Positions 1 through 11,933 of a DNA stretch of 64,000 bases are shown one piece after another. Made by a program: the position numbers and the translations under genes. How positions within the stretch are numbered: position 1 is the stretch's first letter; the number at the start of each line of letters is the position of its first letter. This DNA is from Pogonophryne albipinna (lineage: Eukaryota > Chordata > Actinopteri > Perciformes > Artedidraconidae), in NCBI GenBank assembly GCA_028583405.1, contig CM053252.1, forward strand, positions 35,801,763-35,865,762, in the 5' to 3' direction. The notes beneath the pieces were generated by a model. It was given only the letters and a program-made list of their open reading frames with translations. It did not search any database and was not told where the DNA came from.

Positions 1-654
1 CACATGTGAGGTGGCTGCTCCTTCTTCCTTGACTTTTCACTGATCAACAAGTTTTTCTATCAAGCCATCATTGCCATAAAGTATACTTTTTTAATAATAT
101 TTAGCTTATTGAGGACTCTATAAAGTGTGTTTTGAGTTGCAGATGGTAAAACAACTTTTTATGAAAGATGATACCATGACGTTCATAACTACACATTACA
201 TTACATGTCACTTGTTAGACGCTTTGATCCAAAGCGTTTGAACCTGTGACCCCCTGATCCGAACACCAACGCATAACCCACTGCACCACACATTGATTCA
301 TGTTTAATTTTTGCCATATCCTTCCTTGAAGTGAGCATGTAGAGTAAAATAATGATATCAAGTGCTCTCACTAAGGCATTGTACTAGCATAGGCTTCTTA
401 CCAGTTTGAAGCCAATGAAGGGAGCATTTGAACTGTTAATATTTACCTGTCTATCACTAAAAAATAACAATACATGATAGATGCCTGTATCAGTGTTGTG
501 TCTTTCTTGTACAAAGATCTGATCTTTGGTTGAAGCTATTTTTGTTCATAACATGATCGATACACATGGTGGGAAACAGATAACATCAGAGCTGTTCTTT
601 GGTCAAAGACACACATCAAAGTTTACCAAAGTTGAACCTGACATGACTCACTGC
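1..654. other. Intron-like sequence with one repeat fragment
   Basis: AT-rich non-coding sequence with no exon-like open frame. Apart from the repeat fragment at about 190-300 I see nothing I can name. It is presumed intronic only because later exons of a + strand gene lie downstream. Confidence 0.5.
190..300. repeat. Fish retroposon tail-type repeat fragment
   Basis: The stretch beginning attacattacatgtcacttg and continuing with a gacgctttgatccaaagcg block is a dispersed repeat common in fish genomes, often seen at LINE or SINE 3' ends. A degenerate inverted relative (tgtaagtcgcttcagttaaatg) occurs near 41085. Naming the parent element is not possible from this fragment. Confidence 0.5.
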
Positions 655-1804
655 TAGGGTTGGGTATCATTTGAATTTCCACGATTCTGATTCCGATTCC
701 GATTCTACTTTTCGATTCCGGTTCTTAACGGTTCTCAATTCCGATTCTTTGAGGGGCAGGGTAAAAAAATGATACACGCTTCTTCCACCAAAAAAATTAC
801 ATTTATTCGAGAAACTTTTACACAGGTTAGTTTACAGTAATATTCACATTAATCAGTCTGTTTATATTCACTGCTATATAACTGTAACCTGAGAACCACT
901 GAAGCTACAACAGTGCAACAGTCCAACTTTTAAAGGAAACACCCCCCCCCCCCATTTAAAAACAGTTCTTGTTGAGAAAAACAAGCATATCTGCCTTCTC
1001 AGGCATACCTGGAAGAAATGTTTGAACATTTTTAAAGTAAAATGCTTCAATCTGGTGCACTTTAAGCAGAATTACTAGAGACTAGATCTAGGGGGTACAA
1101 CTCTAAACACCCATATGAAAAAGATCGGTTTACATTTTAATAATTAAATAAGTATGTGAACATAACCAATAACCTACCATAGCCAATAACAAATAAATGT
1201 CACTTATTTTATTTTTGTTGTTCATTCATATCTTATTTTACTATTTTATTTATGCATATTTTTTTATCTCTCCAGTTTAAAACGATATGTCTGGTTTACT
1301 GTCCTATAGTATACATTGGAATGATTTCAAACCTGTTTTATCCGGTTTTATCCCAATAATTATAAAGGAGTGCCTTGGAAATATGTGTTTATAAATTGTG
1401 ATCAAAACGTTTGAGACCCACTGAGATAACTTAGACTAAAGTGAACTATCTAAACACTCAAGAGTCCTTTACCTCACTGAGCTGTAGTTATCAGTCTGAC
1501 TGGACTGGAGAGGACTCTCCCTGCGCGTTCATAATGCAGAGGGAAATAACTCTCAGAATAACGTTATTAGCACATTTTTACAACTTGAGGAACTAATGTT
1601 TTTAATAAGGGCTATACAAGTGTTCACACTGGGTAGTTTATTTAGTTTAAAAAAAATTATCCAACGATTTACAGACCACTCTTTCCCCATGTAAGTCAAT
1701 GGGAAAAAGTGTTTCCGGGCCTGGCAACCAAACGGAAGTGTAGTACCGCCGTTTGGCCAGCACGAATATTTTCATCTGAGTCCGGCGCACTTCCTGGGGG
1801 CTTG

Positions 1805-2035
1805 GTCACTACCCGATCCGTCTCCCTACCCGATCGGTACTGCTATAATATAAATAATAGTGAAGTCACGTTGTAATAACAATAACTCATCTCTCTCGAG
1901 TTTTCTTTTTGAGCTTTGCTAAAAGCCACTGTGTCAAGTGTCCATCTTGGGTTGCCGTCCGGAGTTGTCCAATATGGCGGACCATCTCGCACATGCGCAG
2001 TACCGATCGGGCAGGGGGACGGATCGGGTAGTGAC
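1805..2035. repeat. Palindromic MITE-like element with 38-bp inverted arms
   Basis: The arm 1805-1842 (starting gtcactacccgatccgtc) is the near-exact reverse complement of 1998-2035 (ending ggatcgggtagtgac), separated by about 155 bp. I saw no convincing target-site duplication, so it may be an old MITE or the end of a larger element. It lies 12 bp from the THAP-carrying element. Confidence 0.6.
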
Positions 2036-2664
2036 AACAGGTACAACCAGCGCCATATAGATAGAAGAGTTACGACAACGGAAGTCCAAAAACGGTTATC
2101 GTCACGTGGTTCATGTAGACGAGGATCGTTCCCCGGAAGTTCATGGCGGGCAATGTGAATGCAATGATAACAGGAGATAGAACTACGATTTTTGGTAATT
2201 ATTAGTGAATAAAGGTTTTGATTTGCAATATTTATACAATAAATCGATATGTGTATGTATTTACATCAATATGTTTTAAAAAATAAAATAGAATTTGCTA
2301 ATATTAAGTGATAATATTAGGATTAGTGTGAACAACTAGTTTACATGTTAGGCTAACAGTGCCTTGGTTAAAGAGCCTGTTGCTGTTTATTTATAGCTTT
2401 GAATTCTTTAAAACCAATATTATCTTCTTAAACCTGTATGGTAGTCAGGAGCATCACTTTCTAATGTGTATTGATATATTTAGAGGGAGGGGATCTAAAG
2501 TAATGCTTTAAAATTCAGATTAGATTAATTTCTACTATTTTCTTAAATTCATGGTAGTTTCAGTAATCCCATGGTAATTGAGGACACAAGTTATCTAAAT
2601 GACTAATGTCATCTTTATGGCTTTCAGAAAGGACAGGAGACCGACAGGTGACTATCAAAGGACT

Positions 2665-2703
2665 AGCAGCAGCAGCAGCAGCAGCAGCATGATGATGATG
2701 ATG
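2665..2703. repeat. Compound (AGC)n(ATG)n microsatellite
   Basis: About eight AGC/CAG triplets run directly into about five ATG triplets. It lies inside the P-like element, 5' of its THAP reading frame. Confidence 0.9.
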
Positions 2704-2838
2704 TTAAATGTGTTGTTTTAGGAACATCCATTGCAAATACATGGAATTCAATAAACATTGAATAGCATATCATGCAGTTTGTCTGTGCCTTTGCCTCCGT
2801 GTTGTCCTGGTTTGCTGTGCTGCCTCCTAGTCGCCACC

Positions 2839-2967
2839 ATGGTTTGCTGTGCTGCCTGGGGATGCTCCAATCGCTCAGAGAAAGGAGTACGAATGTACGG
2901 CTTCCCCACTGACACAGAGTGGAGGAAGCAGGAGCAATTTCACGACCAACAGCAAAAAAATATGTGA
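2839..2967 (+). pseudogene. Truncated THAP zinc-finger N-terminus
   Basis: An ATG in a strong start context (gccaccATGg) opens a 42-residue frame. Its first half has the hallmarks of a THAP DNA-binding domain: an N-terminal Cys pair spaced C-x4-C around an A-A-W-G core, an S-N-R segment, and a Gly-Phe-Pro motif about 15 residues later. The second half of the domain (the C-x2-H pair and the AVPTIF-type end) is missing because the frame stops after a Gln-rich run. THAP fingers occur in P-element transposases and in host proteins derived from them, which fits the TSD-flanked element around it. I read it as a first-exon relic. A splice donor after the aligned part is possible but not obvious. It is not expected to be functional. 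Confidence 0.65.
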
Positions 2968-4340
2968 TTTATATACAAACACTGCATTTGCACTTTTTCA
3001 CAAAACGAAAACCACACCATTGGGAAAGCTTAATGTTTTGTTTAATACAAAAAAACAGGGAAAGGCTTGAAAAACACTGAGAGTTGAGACTCAGGGTGCA
3101 GCGTGAGGGTCTCAGTGCAGGTATTCAGGCTCCATTGAATCCCCCTCTGGTTCTTGTGCTGAAAGAGGGAGTAACAGACAGGAGAAAGGGTTATACACAC
3201 CTATATAGCACACCTATTGGATGGGAAATTGCCTTGGGGAGATAAGGTGTTTACTTAAACATATAAAACAGTAGTATTAAACTTACCTTGTGTTTTCACT
3301 CTCACTTAAGTCCCTCTCCCTTTGCCATCAATCCAAAATCAGTTGAGCTGCAACATTATACAGACAGGTAATAATCAACATAATCACAAGGACACAATAT
3401 GGCTCTGCTAAAAACACTCACTCTTACACGCACCAAAGTTATATTTATCTAATATTTAACTCCCTCCACCCCCGCATACAATCCCGTTTAGAAGCCCCTC
3501 TTCTCTAATTCAACAACGTTGGACGAAATGACATTAAGAGAACGGAATTTACAATTAAAAGGCTATTCAACGTGTGTTGATAACTTGATTCGGTATCCTA
3601 GCTTAATCTGTTATCTGTAAACGTTCCCTAAATCTACTAATTTAGGGATAATCCACTGACATCCTTTAATACACATGTTAATTTGAATCAGATGTACTGA
3701 TAATATCCGCAATATAAATCTTTAAACTTCTTCTTACCTTTAAAAGTCCGTCACGAACGGTCTATTATGCTGCAACTCTACAGCTCTGCTAGCCTTGGCG
3801 CTAACTTCCGGGGAACGATTGAGAGGCTCCACGATCCGCCATTGCTGTAAAAAAGTGGTCCATTGGAGTGAACGGAGATGACGTAACTCTCAGTCTATAT
3901 GGCGCTGGGTACAACCACAGTCTATGGGTACAACGCTACATTTCCCGCCCCGCCACAGTCATACAGTAGGCTACGGAGAGCGGCGAGAAACATTTCCTCA
4001 GGCATCGAAAAGCGGAACCGAAATTCACATGTCTAAATGATGCCGTTGGAATCGAAATGTTGGAACCGGTTCCGAACCGGAACCGGTTCTCTGTACCCAA
4101 CCCTACTCACTGCATAATGTTGCTTTGCATGTGTGTGCTGATTCACTGAGAGTAGCAGATTGATTGTTTGGGGGTGCATTTTTTAAGAGCAACATTTTTT
4201 TTTTTAAATGCTGGTGCGAACAAACCCCTCAGGCCAAAAGGTCAAATTATTCTGGATATTCATGATCCCCAGAAGATAAAGACTGCCAACACTAAAGTAC
4301 TTATTTGTGTGATTCTCTTGCACCACTGAAACTTAAAATG

Positions 4341-4892
4341 CAGAGGTTTAAAGTAACTAGCTACATTTACTCAAGTACTGTACTTAGGTACAATTTTGAG
4401 ATACTTCTACTTTACTTGAGTATTTCCATTTGATTCTACTTTGTACTTCTACTCCACTACAATTCAGTGGTAGATGGTGTACTTTTCCTCCACTACATGT
4501 ATTTAATCCCTTTAGTGACTTCACAGATGTGGATGAATGATGTGAAATATAATCAATTGTTAAATCAGACTTTAGTTCCACCTGGAGTAAATCCACAAGC
4601 TACCCTGCAGTATACAAAGTCATTCAAACTAGCTGCACCTTTACCAGCTTTGAGAACACTTTCATGATCAATCATTATAAAACATATCAGATATATTATT
4701 CTGAAATGGACCAATCTGCACAATGACTACTTTTACTTTTGTACTTTATGTTTATTTTGGCGCTAATACTTTTGCACTTTTACAGGAGTAACATTTTGTA
4801 TGCAGGACTTTTACTTGTAACAGAGCATTCCTACACTCTGGTACTTCTACTTCTACTGTAAGTACAAAATCTGAGTACTTCTCTCACCTCTG
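4341..4892 (-). mobile_element. Small non-autonomous hAT (552 bp)
   Basis: Ends are cagaggt... and ...acctctg, flanked by the perfect 8-bp duplication ttaaaatg (4333-4340 and 4893-4900). The interior is rich in gtacttgag / agtactcag motifs. The same family, on the opposite strand, forms one layer of the nest near 54029-58568, where that motif has been amplified into a minisatellite. Confidence 0.88.
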
Positions 4893-4900
4893 TTAAAATG

Positions 4901-5763
4901 TACACTTGCATGCCACATAAATAAATAGACTGAATGTCATAATATGTATCGAGCATACCCCTGCTCCCCAGAGGAAGAACCTTAAAAGATTGTTTGGTGT
5001 TTTGAACATTAAAGCGTGAGCCAACAGCAGGGCCTCAAGTGTTTTCTGTACCTCACCGTATAGAGAAATATTTCTGACTTTCTAAACTATAAACTCCTTC
5101 TCAAGTTTAATCAATTGCCATCATATAAACTTCACATGCTGTAGGTCATCTGTCAGTCAAGTTATCTCTTCATTTAATCATCTTATCAACTCACATGTCC
5201 TCTAACTGTGCTTGATCCCTACAGACTTAGAGCCCACAACACTGCAGAGTTTGACTGACTTTCATTTTATTTGAAGACCTTAAAAATATTGATATATATA
5301 TTTTGGCAAGAAGATTGCAATCCTGTTGGCACTCATGTGACCTAATTTTGACTTTGTCTATTAATATGTATTTTCTCTCTGTAGCTTTTCTTGTTTTTGA
5401 GAGATGAATATAGAGTACAAAAATAAAATATTCAGCTACTTGAAGTGACTTTTTCACAAAGGAGACAGAGCTGTTTTTCCTCGCAGGTGTCACCTTGTCT
5501 TCTGACCTTCATAAAAGTCTGCTTTGCTGATGCTGCAATGTGAATTATTCATTCAGCCTGTAAGTAATCTAGTCCTCTTCCCCTTCACATTGGCATGTAC
5601 CTTTGTGCTTCTCCTGTCACTTGACATTGAAGAGAAGGACTGTTTGTTTTCACAGTATTCTATTTCAAGCTTTGAGAGAGCTACAGCAGGGTATATATTA
5701 ACAGTGTCAATTGTAAAATTGAATTAACAGTGTTTGACATCATTTGATGATAGTTTACGCAAT
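4901..5763. other. Intron-like sequence, nothing recognised
   Basis: AT-rich sequence without exon-like frames or recognised repeats. Confidence 0.5.
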
Positions 5764-5982
5764 GGATTGGTGCAGTGATGACATATTTTGGTAGGCCGAC
5801 CCAGGGCTCACTAGAGAAAAAGCAATGGGATTTTGAAATATTGCAGTGAAAATGAATGATATCACGGACGCATGACATCACTTCACCACCGCTAAGCTAA
5901 AGGCAGCTAATGTAATGGAACCGGAAGTGATCCGATGCTAACTCATTCCAGTGTCTTAGGCCTCATTCCTTCACCACTCTAT
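5764..5982 (+). repeat. Short TIR repeat (gtgcagtgatgac family), internally deleted
   Basis: Begins ggattggtgcagtgatgac and ends ttcaccactctatt. Internal blocks taggccgacccag and gagaaaaagcaa are shared with the copy at 13163-13716, and the family recurs at 27127-28107 and near 60460-60612. The TSD is not resolvable here; the family may duplicate only a TA. Confidence 0.65.
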
Positions 5983-6023
5983 TGCCTTTGCTTGTAATGT
6001 TGTGGAGAGAAGGGCACAGTTTC

Positions 6024-6464
6024 TGTCACGATCACAGTTACAGATCAGAACCCAATAGCACGACTCAGATACAACCAGTGTATTGCAATGTTCAGTTTAT
6101 TCAGGTCAGGGACAGGCAGGGTCAAAACCAGGAAATCCGTCAGACAGGCAACCAAAACCAGACAGGGAGCAGGCAGGAACTCGAGATCCGTAAACAGGCA
6201 GGCAGGGATCAAAAACCGGGCAGGACAAAAATCTAGGCTAGAGCACAACACTCACTGGAGAGCTTGGCAGAAACGACAAGACAATCTGGCAAAGGACCAG
6301 TGATGGTGAGGTGGTATAAATACTGTGGCGTGACGAGGGAATGAGTAACAGGTGAGGGGAAGTGAGCTGATTACAAGGGCCTGGAGGAAGGCGGGATCTG
6401 AAATGACAGGAGAGTTTAGATGAGCCACCAAACAAACAATAATAGAAGTGTCTAACTTGTGACA
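6024..6464 (-). mobile_element. Solo LTR (441 bp)
   Basis: Starts tgtcacgatc and ends acttgtgaca, obeying the TG...CA rule, with a perfect 5-bp duplication gtttc on both sides (6019-6023 and 6465-6469). Read on the minus strand it has a TATTTATA promoter-like box near 6320 and an AATAAA signal near 6100, in the order expected of an LTR. No internal region or second LTR is present, so it most likely arose by LTR-LTR recombination. It is probably from a Gypsy-type element, which is inference. Confidence 0.8.
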
Positions 6465-6469
6465 GTTTC

Positions 6470-8964
6470 AGCTCAAAATGTGTAATTGTATCTCTTGCAT
6501 ATATGCCGTCCATAGATTTAATTATGTAGGGTGTGATGATGGTGTACCTACCAAGGCCATGCCAATATAACCCAACCAAATTAGAAAATAAATTGTTGGG
6601 GTATTCCTCAAATTGCTTAATTATTTGTGTATTCCCATTGGTAGAGGTGAACAGAAAAGCAGCTGGACAAATGTATATGTCTCTCTCAAGCAAGTTATAC
6701 CTATGTGGAAAATCGTTTTATATAAAAGTCAACAGAAGATTACGAGTAAGTGAGAACTTTTCCTTTCCCTGCTTGGTAAAAGATAACATGCGGCTGTGCA
6801 GAAGTTGTACATATTATTATTATGTAATCCTATTATGATTGAAGTGCAATGGGCCCATTCTTACTTAAAATTATAATGTTTTTATTAATTTATTTTCTTT
6901 TTGGATTGGTCCTATTCATTAAACTTATTTTCTTTATTTTAATTATTTGTTTTTTCATTACTAATTCCTACAATAACTTCTTATATTTATAGATATTATT
7001 TTTTGGCTATCAACATTTGGTTATGTTTATATTGGATTTCATGACCTTCCATTAGTTTAAGCCTTTTACTGCTGATTCTCTGCCTCCCTATGGGAGCTGG
7101 TCTAAAGCACTAATAACCAGCAGGGCCTGGCTTTGTCTTTAAATTCTTTCTATTTATGTGTGGCTGGTTTTCCCCCAGGAAAACTCCTGCTGCCTCAGAT
7201 TGCCTGTCCGTCCCGTAGTCTGTGTAGCTGGTTTCTTGTCAGTGAGACAGGAAACAGAGACCTGTACCTGCCCTGACTTCCAACTGCCATCCTGCGCCGC
7301 GAGCCAGCGCCGTGTTTAAACAAGCTTATTGAATTAATGTTAAAAAAGCAGAGCGGGCCCCGAGCTCTATAATTATTAATCAAGAGTAATCAGCGGAACA
7401 TAATTGATTTAGTAATTGTGTTTTCTTTCTTGAGCTAGACCCAAAACTTTGCTGGCATGAATTACGGACGCTGGAGTTGAAGCACTGCAGTGTTATGTTG
7501 TGGGAATTTAAAAGGTCTGCTGCTACTTTGGCTACTGAGTGGTAACAATAGCACAACAAAGAGTTTTATATGGTAAAGACAACTACATACTTCATACAGC
7601 AAGAACCTTATTCTTCCTGTCACTGTATTTAAAGCGCTTGACTTCAGAGCAGATACTCAGACACCGTCCATCTTTGTGCATAGAACACGCATGTTCTCAT
7701 CTATTGTTTTATATGTATTATTGCTTTAAAGTTCTTGAAGTAAAAGTGGATCTCCAGTTTTTCTGTTTTGGGGAACAATGTTATGCAATTTGCCAGGATA
7801 AGAAAAAGGAAGCCACATTTACAGCTGTTACAAGGGCAAAGTCTGCTACAGTATAACATGTAATGATCAGGTTGAATTTAGATTAAAATGTAACTTTTTG
7901 ATACACTGGGAGAGGAAATTCAACATTCTCGATTTTGAACGTCAGACTACGCAGATTGTGACACCTTTGCTCATTTCATTTTATTAAAGTTGTATTTAGA
8001 CTGAATGTAAAGCAGATTTCTGATGCATCCTTATTGCATTATGAAATACGCCTAGACTAGAGTGGTTGAAGTAGTTTCAAATGTGTTATTAAGAAGTGAA
8101 CCATTTCTGGTAGATTAACTGAAATGCATGATCTTGCTGCTAAAAATCAAAATGCTCCTTTTCCTTAAGTGTAATAAAACCTACAGTTTCCATATGTTGT
8201 AGAAAATGTTCAAGCCCTTTTTTCAGACGAAACAATGATGACTTATTGTAACCCTAGTTATATATGAACAGGCCTAACCCTCTACTGTACTTAACAGCTT
8301 ATACACTTTCCATTCATACGCATGCTTTTGCCCACTGAAATACACATATACGTAGCCATTCTCATCAGGGAAGGCCTTCGCAAATCCCCCCGGACAAGGA
8401 CAAATCAGTTGACACTCTGACGTAGGAGGTCACTTCCTTCAACAGGTGTTGTTGGGAACCCAATGTCAAAGGTCGTCCTCTACTGAAAACAGTAACCAGG
8501 CGTTGTTTTCGTTGCTTTTAGATGAGGTTCTTGAGATTATCACAGCGTGACTCGATCCTTGAATGATTTGTTCAGTGGGCAATCCTCGGTTGCTGAGGAC
8601 AAAATTAAGAACGAACAGTTAGTGGCAAAGCTGCATCGTATACTGTGTGGTCGTCATGGATTGCTCGTAATGATTGGCCGGCTAAGTTTATGCACATTTC
8701 AGAGGGCAAACGTGTGTGTGTGGTTGTTAAAAGGTGTAACCTAAACAGTCCAAAAGAGGGCGGTGCCTGTGTGGGTGAAAACCATATATTTGTGTGACTT
8801 TAAAGATTTGCTTCTTTAGTTGTTTAGAGCTATAGACTGGAAGTAAGAAAGTATTATGAGACCGACTAACATGTTGTTGGTGTGTTTTCTTTCAGCAGAC
8901 TTTTTGTAATAAGTCGAACATGGATATTTCCAGCTTTATCCCTTAGTTTATGTTTATATACTGT
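6470..8964. other. Intron-like unique sequence
   Basis: No TSD-flanked element or exon found. The 7080-7440 stretch looks different from its surroundings and is listed separately. Confidence 0.5.
7080..7440. promoter_or_regulatory. Candidate conserved non-coding element
   Basis: A non-repetitive, mixed-composition block ends in a cluster of homeodomain-type TAAT/ATTA cores (ataattattaatcaag, cataattgatttagtaattg) inside otherwise ordinary intron. It has no open exon frame with splice sites. Long introns of vertebrate neural genes often hold enhancers of this look. Calling it regulatory is inference from composition alone. Confidence 0.25.
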
Positions 8965-8972
8965 ATATATAT

Positions 8973-11925
8973 TAGTGCTGTCAAAATTATCGCGTTAACG
9001 GCGGTAATTAATTTTTTGAATTAATTGCGTTAAAATTAGTGCTGTCAAAATTATCGCGTTAACGGCGGTAATTAATTTTTTGAATTAATTGCGTTAAAAT
9101 ATTTAACGCATTTAACGCATGTGCAGAATGGCCCGCCCCATACGTGCCACCAGTGGCAGCGCCAGGGTATGGCTGGGGTAGGCTACACCCATACCGAGAA
9201 ATGGCTTAGCCCCACCATGAAAAATGATGTTAAAGTAAGCAAAATAAAGTCCGCCAACTCGCGCGGAGTAAATTGCACAGACAGCAGTTAGTAAGATTGA
9301 TTTCAGTAGCCACTTGTCTGGAAATACCGAAGACCAGAAACGGTTTTGAAAACTTTTGTCACGTAGTGATCGTCTTCTCAATAGAACATCTTTGATAATG
9401 TCGGTGTTGTTGCAGGAAGTCCCGACGGAGAATACTTTTGCTGTAGTACAGGGGTGCACATAACTGGTACGCAGGTTATGTGCGTAATCTGAAACTTGTG
9501 TCACAAAGCGCATTTGCGTACCGACGTACTTGTGAAGCTTTTCCAGAAGGCGGTTAACCGGACGACAGAGTCGGTCTCCGTGTGCACAGACAGGGCTGCT
9601 GTTAACGTCGGTCTGTACAACGGCATTGTGCCAAAACTACGCCAACCGGCTGCGGAGGGAGACTTCCCCCCCTTCACTGGAGAACTGCGCTAAAACAGCT
9701 GATCACAACGTTCGCACTCTGTGGTCACAAGTACTCCACTAACCTCCCCCGTCGACTTTCCTGAAGTACCCCCCCGTTGATAGAAATCAACACGTAATGA
9801 ATTAAGACCCCACGGTTTGATGATTGATAGGTGTGTGTGCTGTCTTTCATTTTGACACGCAGAAAAAAGTTATAATAAACATAGATACTGTATGTTAAAT
9901 GGATATATCCGCCTTCTTTCATTTATCTTTCCATTCCCACAACAATATACATAAATAAATGGCATATTTTGGACATAGTTCGAATGGTGATTAATCATGA
10001 TTAATTAATTTTTAAGCTGTGATTAATCTGATTAAAAATTTTAATCGTTTGACAGCCCTAGTTAAAATATTTAACGCATTTAACGCATGTGCAGAATGGC
10101 CCACCCCATACATCCCACCAGTGGCAGCGCCAGGGTATGGCTGGGGTAGGCTACACCCATACCAAGAAATGGCTTAGCCCCACCATGAAAAATGATGTTA
10201 AAGTAAGCAAAATAAAGTCCGCCAACTCGCGCGGAGTAAATTGCACAGACAGCAGTTAGTCAGATTGATTTCAGTAGCCACTTGTCTGGAAATACCGAAG
10301 ACCAGAAACGGTTTTGAAAACTTTTGTCACGTAGTGATCGTCTTCTCAATAGAACATCTTTGATAATGTCGGTGTTGTTGCAGGAAGTCCCGACGGAGAA
10401 TACTTTTGCTGTAGTACAGGGGTGCACATAACTGGTACGCAGGTTATGTGCGTAATCTGAAACTTGTGTCACAAAGCGCATTTGCGTACCGACGTACTTG
10501 TGAAGCTTTTCCAGAAGGCGGTTAACCGGACGACAGAGTCGGTCTCCGTGTGCACAGACAGGGCTGCTGTTAACGTCGGTCTGTACAACGGCATTGTGCC
10601 AAAACTACGCCAACCGGCTGCGGAGGGAGACTTCCCCCCCTTCACTGGAGAACTGCGCTAAAACAGCTGATCACAACGTTCGCACTCTGTGGTCACAAGT
10701 ACTCCACTAACCTCCCCCGTCGACTTTCCTGAAGTACCCCCCCGTTGATAGAAATCAACACGTAATGAATTAAGACCCCACGGTTTGATGATTGATAGGT
10801 GTGTGTGCTGTCTTTCATTTTGACACGCAGAAAAAAGTTATAATAAACATAGATACTGTATGTTAAATGGATATATCCGCCTTCTTTCATTTATCTTTCC
10901 ATTCCCACAACAATATACATAAATAAATGGCATATTTTGGACATAGTTCGAATGGTGATTAATCATGATTAATTAATTTTTAAGCTGTGATTAATCTGAT
11001 TAAAAATTTTAATCGTTTGACAGCCCTAGTTAAAATATTTAACGCATTTAACGCATGTGCAGAATGGCCCACCCCATACATCCCACCAGTGGCAGCGCCA
11101 GGGTATGGCTGGGGTAGGCTACACCCATACCAAGAAATGGCTTAGCCCCACCATGAAAAATGATGTTAAAGTAAGCAAAATAAAGTCCGCCAACTCGCGC
11201 GGAGTAAATTGCACAGACAGCAGTTAGTCAGATTGATTTCAGTAGCCACTTGTCTGGAAATACCGAAGACCAGAAACGGTTTTGAAAACTTTTGTCACGT
11301 AGTGATCGTCTTCTCAATAGAACATCTTTGATAATGTCGGTGTTGTTGCAGGAAGTCCCGACGGAGAATACTTTTGCTGTAGTACAGGGGTGCACATAAC
11401 TGGTACGCAGGTTATGTGCGTAATCTGAAACTTGTGTCACAAAGCGCATTTGCGTACCGACGTACTTGTGAAGCTTTTCCAGAAGGCGGTTAGATCACCG
11501 GACGACAGAGTCGGTCTCCGTGTGCACAGACAGGGCTGCTGTTAACGTCGGTCTGTACAACGGAATTGTGCCAAAACTACGCCAACCGGCTGCGGAGGGA
11601 GACTCTTCCCCCCCCTTCACTGGAGAACTGCGCTAAAACAGCTGATCACAACGTTCGCACTCTGTGGTCACGAAGTACTCCACTAGCCGCCGCCGCCCCC
11701 CCCCCCCAGTCGACTTTCCTGAAGTACTCCCCCGTTATAATAAACATAGATACTGTATGTTAAATGGATATATCCGCCTTCTTTCATTTATCTTTCCATT
11801 CCCACAACAATATACATAAATAAATGGCATGTTTTGGACATAGTTCGAATGGTGATTAATCATGATTAATTAATTTTTAAGCTGTGATTAATCTGATTAC
11901 ATTTTTTAATCGTTTGACAGCCCTA
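8973..11925. mobile_element. hAT-like element with tandemly triplicated interior
   Basis: The outer ends tagtgctgtcaaa (8973) and tttgacagcccta (11925) are imperfect inverted repeats. They are flanked by 8 bp of atatatat on each side (8965-8972 and 11926-11933); the AT-rich target makes this TSD weaker evidence than the others here. The 5' terminal 64 bp occurs twice in tandem (8973 and 9037). The rest consists of three head-to-tail copies of a 968-bp unit, each ending in the same 3' terminus. Every unit holds a frame on the minus strand that starts MRFVTQVSDYAH; it is 133 codons in copy 1 and stops after 73 in copies 2 and 3. I do not recognise this frame and no transposase is visible. Confidence 0.8.
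9093..11925. repeat. Three tandem 968-bp units
   Basis: Units start at 9093, 10061 and 11029 (exact 968-bp period). Units 1 and 2 are almost identical. Units 2 and 3 share differences from unit 1, such as cccaccccatacatccc versus cccgccccatacgtgcc, so unit 3 and unit 2 derive from one duplication. Unit 3 is about 70 bp shorter, mainly through a deletion of about 100 bp near 11735, partly offset by small insertions such as a C-run. Confidence 0.95.
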
Positions 11926-11933
11926 ATATATAT

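Larger units (their letters stand above)
2048..3907. mobile_element. TIR transposon carrying a THAP start, P-element-like (inferred)
   Basis: Both ends start with cagcgccatatag in inverted orientation, and the 8-bp duplication ggtacaac flanks the element exactly (2040-2047 and 3908-3915). Two more inverted blocks follow inside each end (gagttacg, and atcgttccccggaagtt about 90 bp in), so the imperfect TIR is around 100 bp. P elements and hATs both make 8-bp duplications. The THAP-type start at 2839 favours the P superfamily, whose transposases carry an N-terminal THAP finger. It is inserted in the hAT at 655-4105 and is too decayed to be autonomous. Confidence 0.7.
655..4105. mobile_element. 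hAT-superfamily DNA transposon, 3.45 kb, non-autonomous
   Basis: The element begins tagggttgggtatc and ends gtacccaaccctactc, where the last five bases of the inverted terminus are cccta and ctc already belongs to the flank. It is flanked on both sides by the 8-bp direct repeat ctcactgc (647-654 and 4106-4113). Matching termini plus an 8-bp TSD are typical of hAT elements. Just inside the ends both sides carry 'gattccgattcc' / 'ggaaccggttcc'-type subterminal repeats, as transposase-binding regions often do. No hAT transposase is readable. The interior is occupied by a second TSD-flanked element (2048-3907) and a palindromic MITE (1805-2035). Confidence 0.88.
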
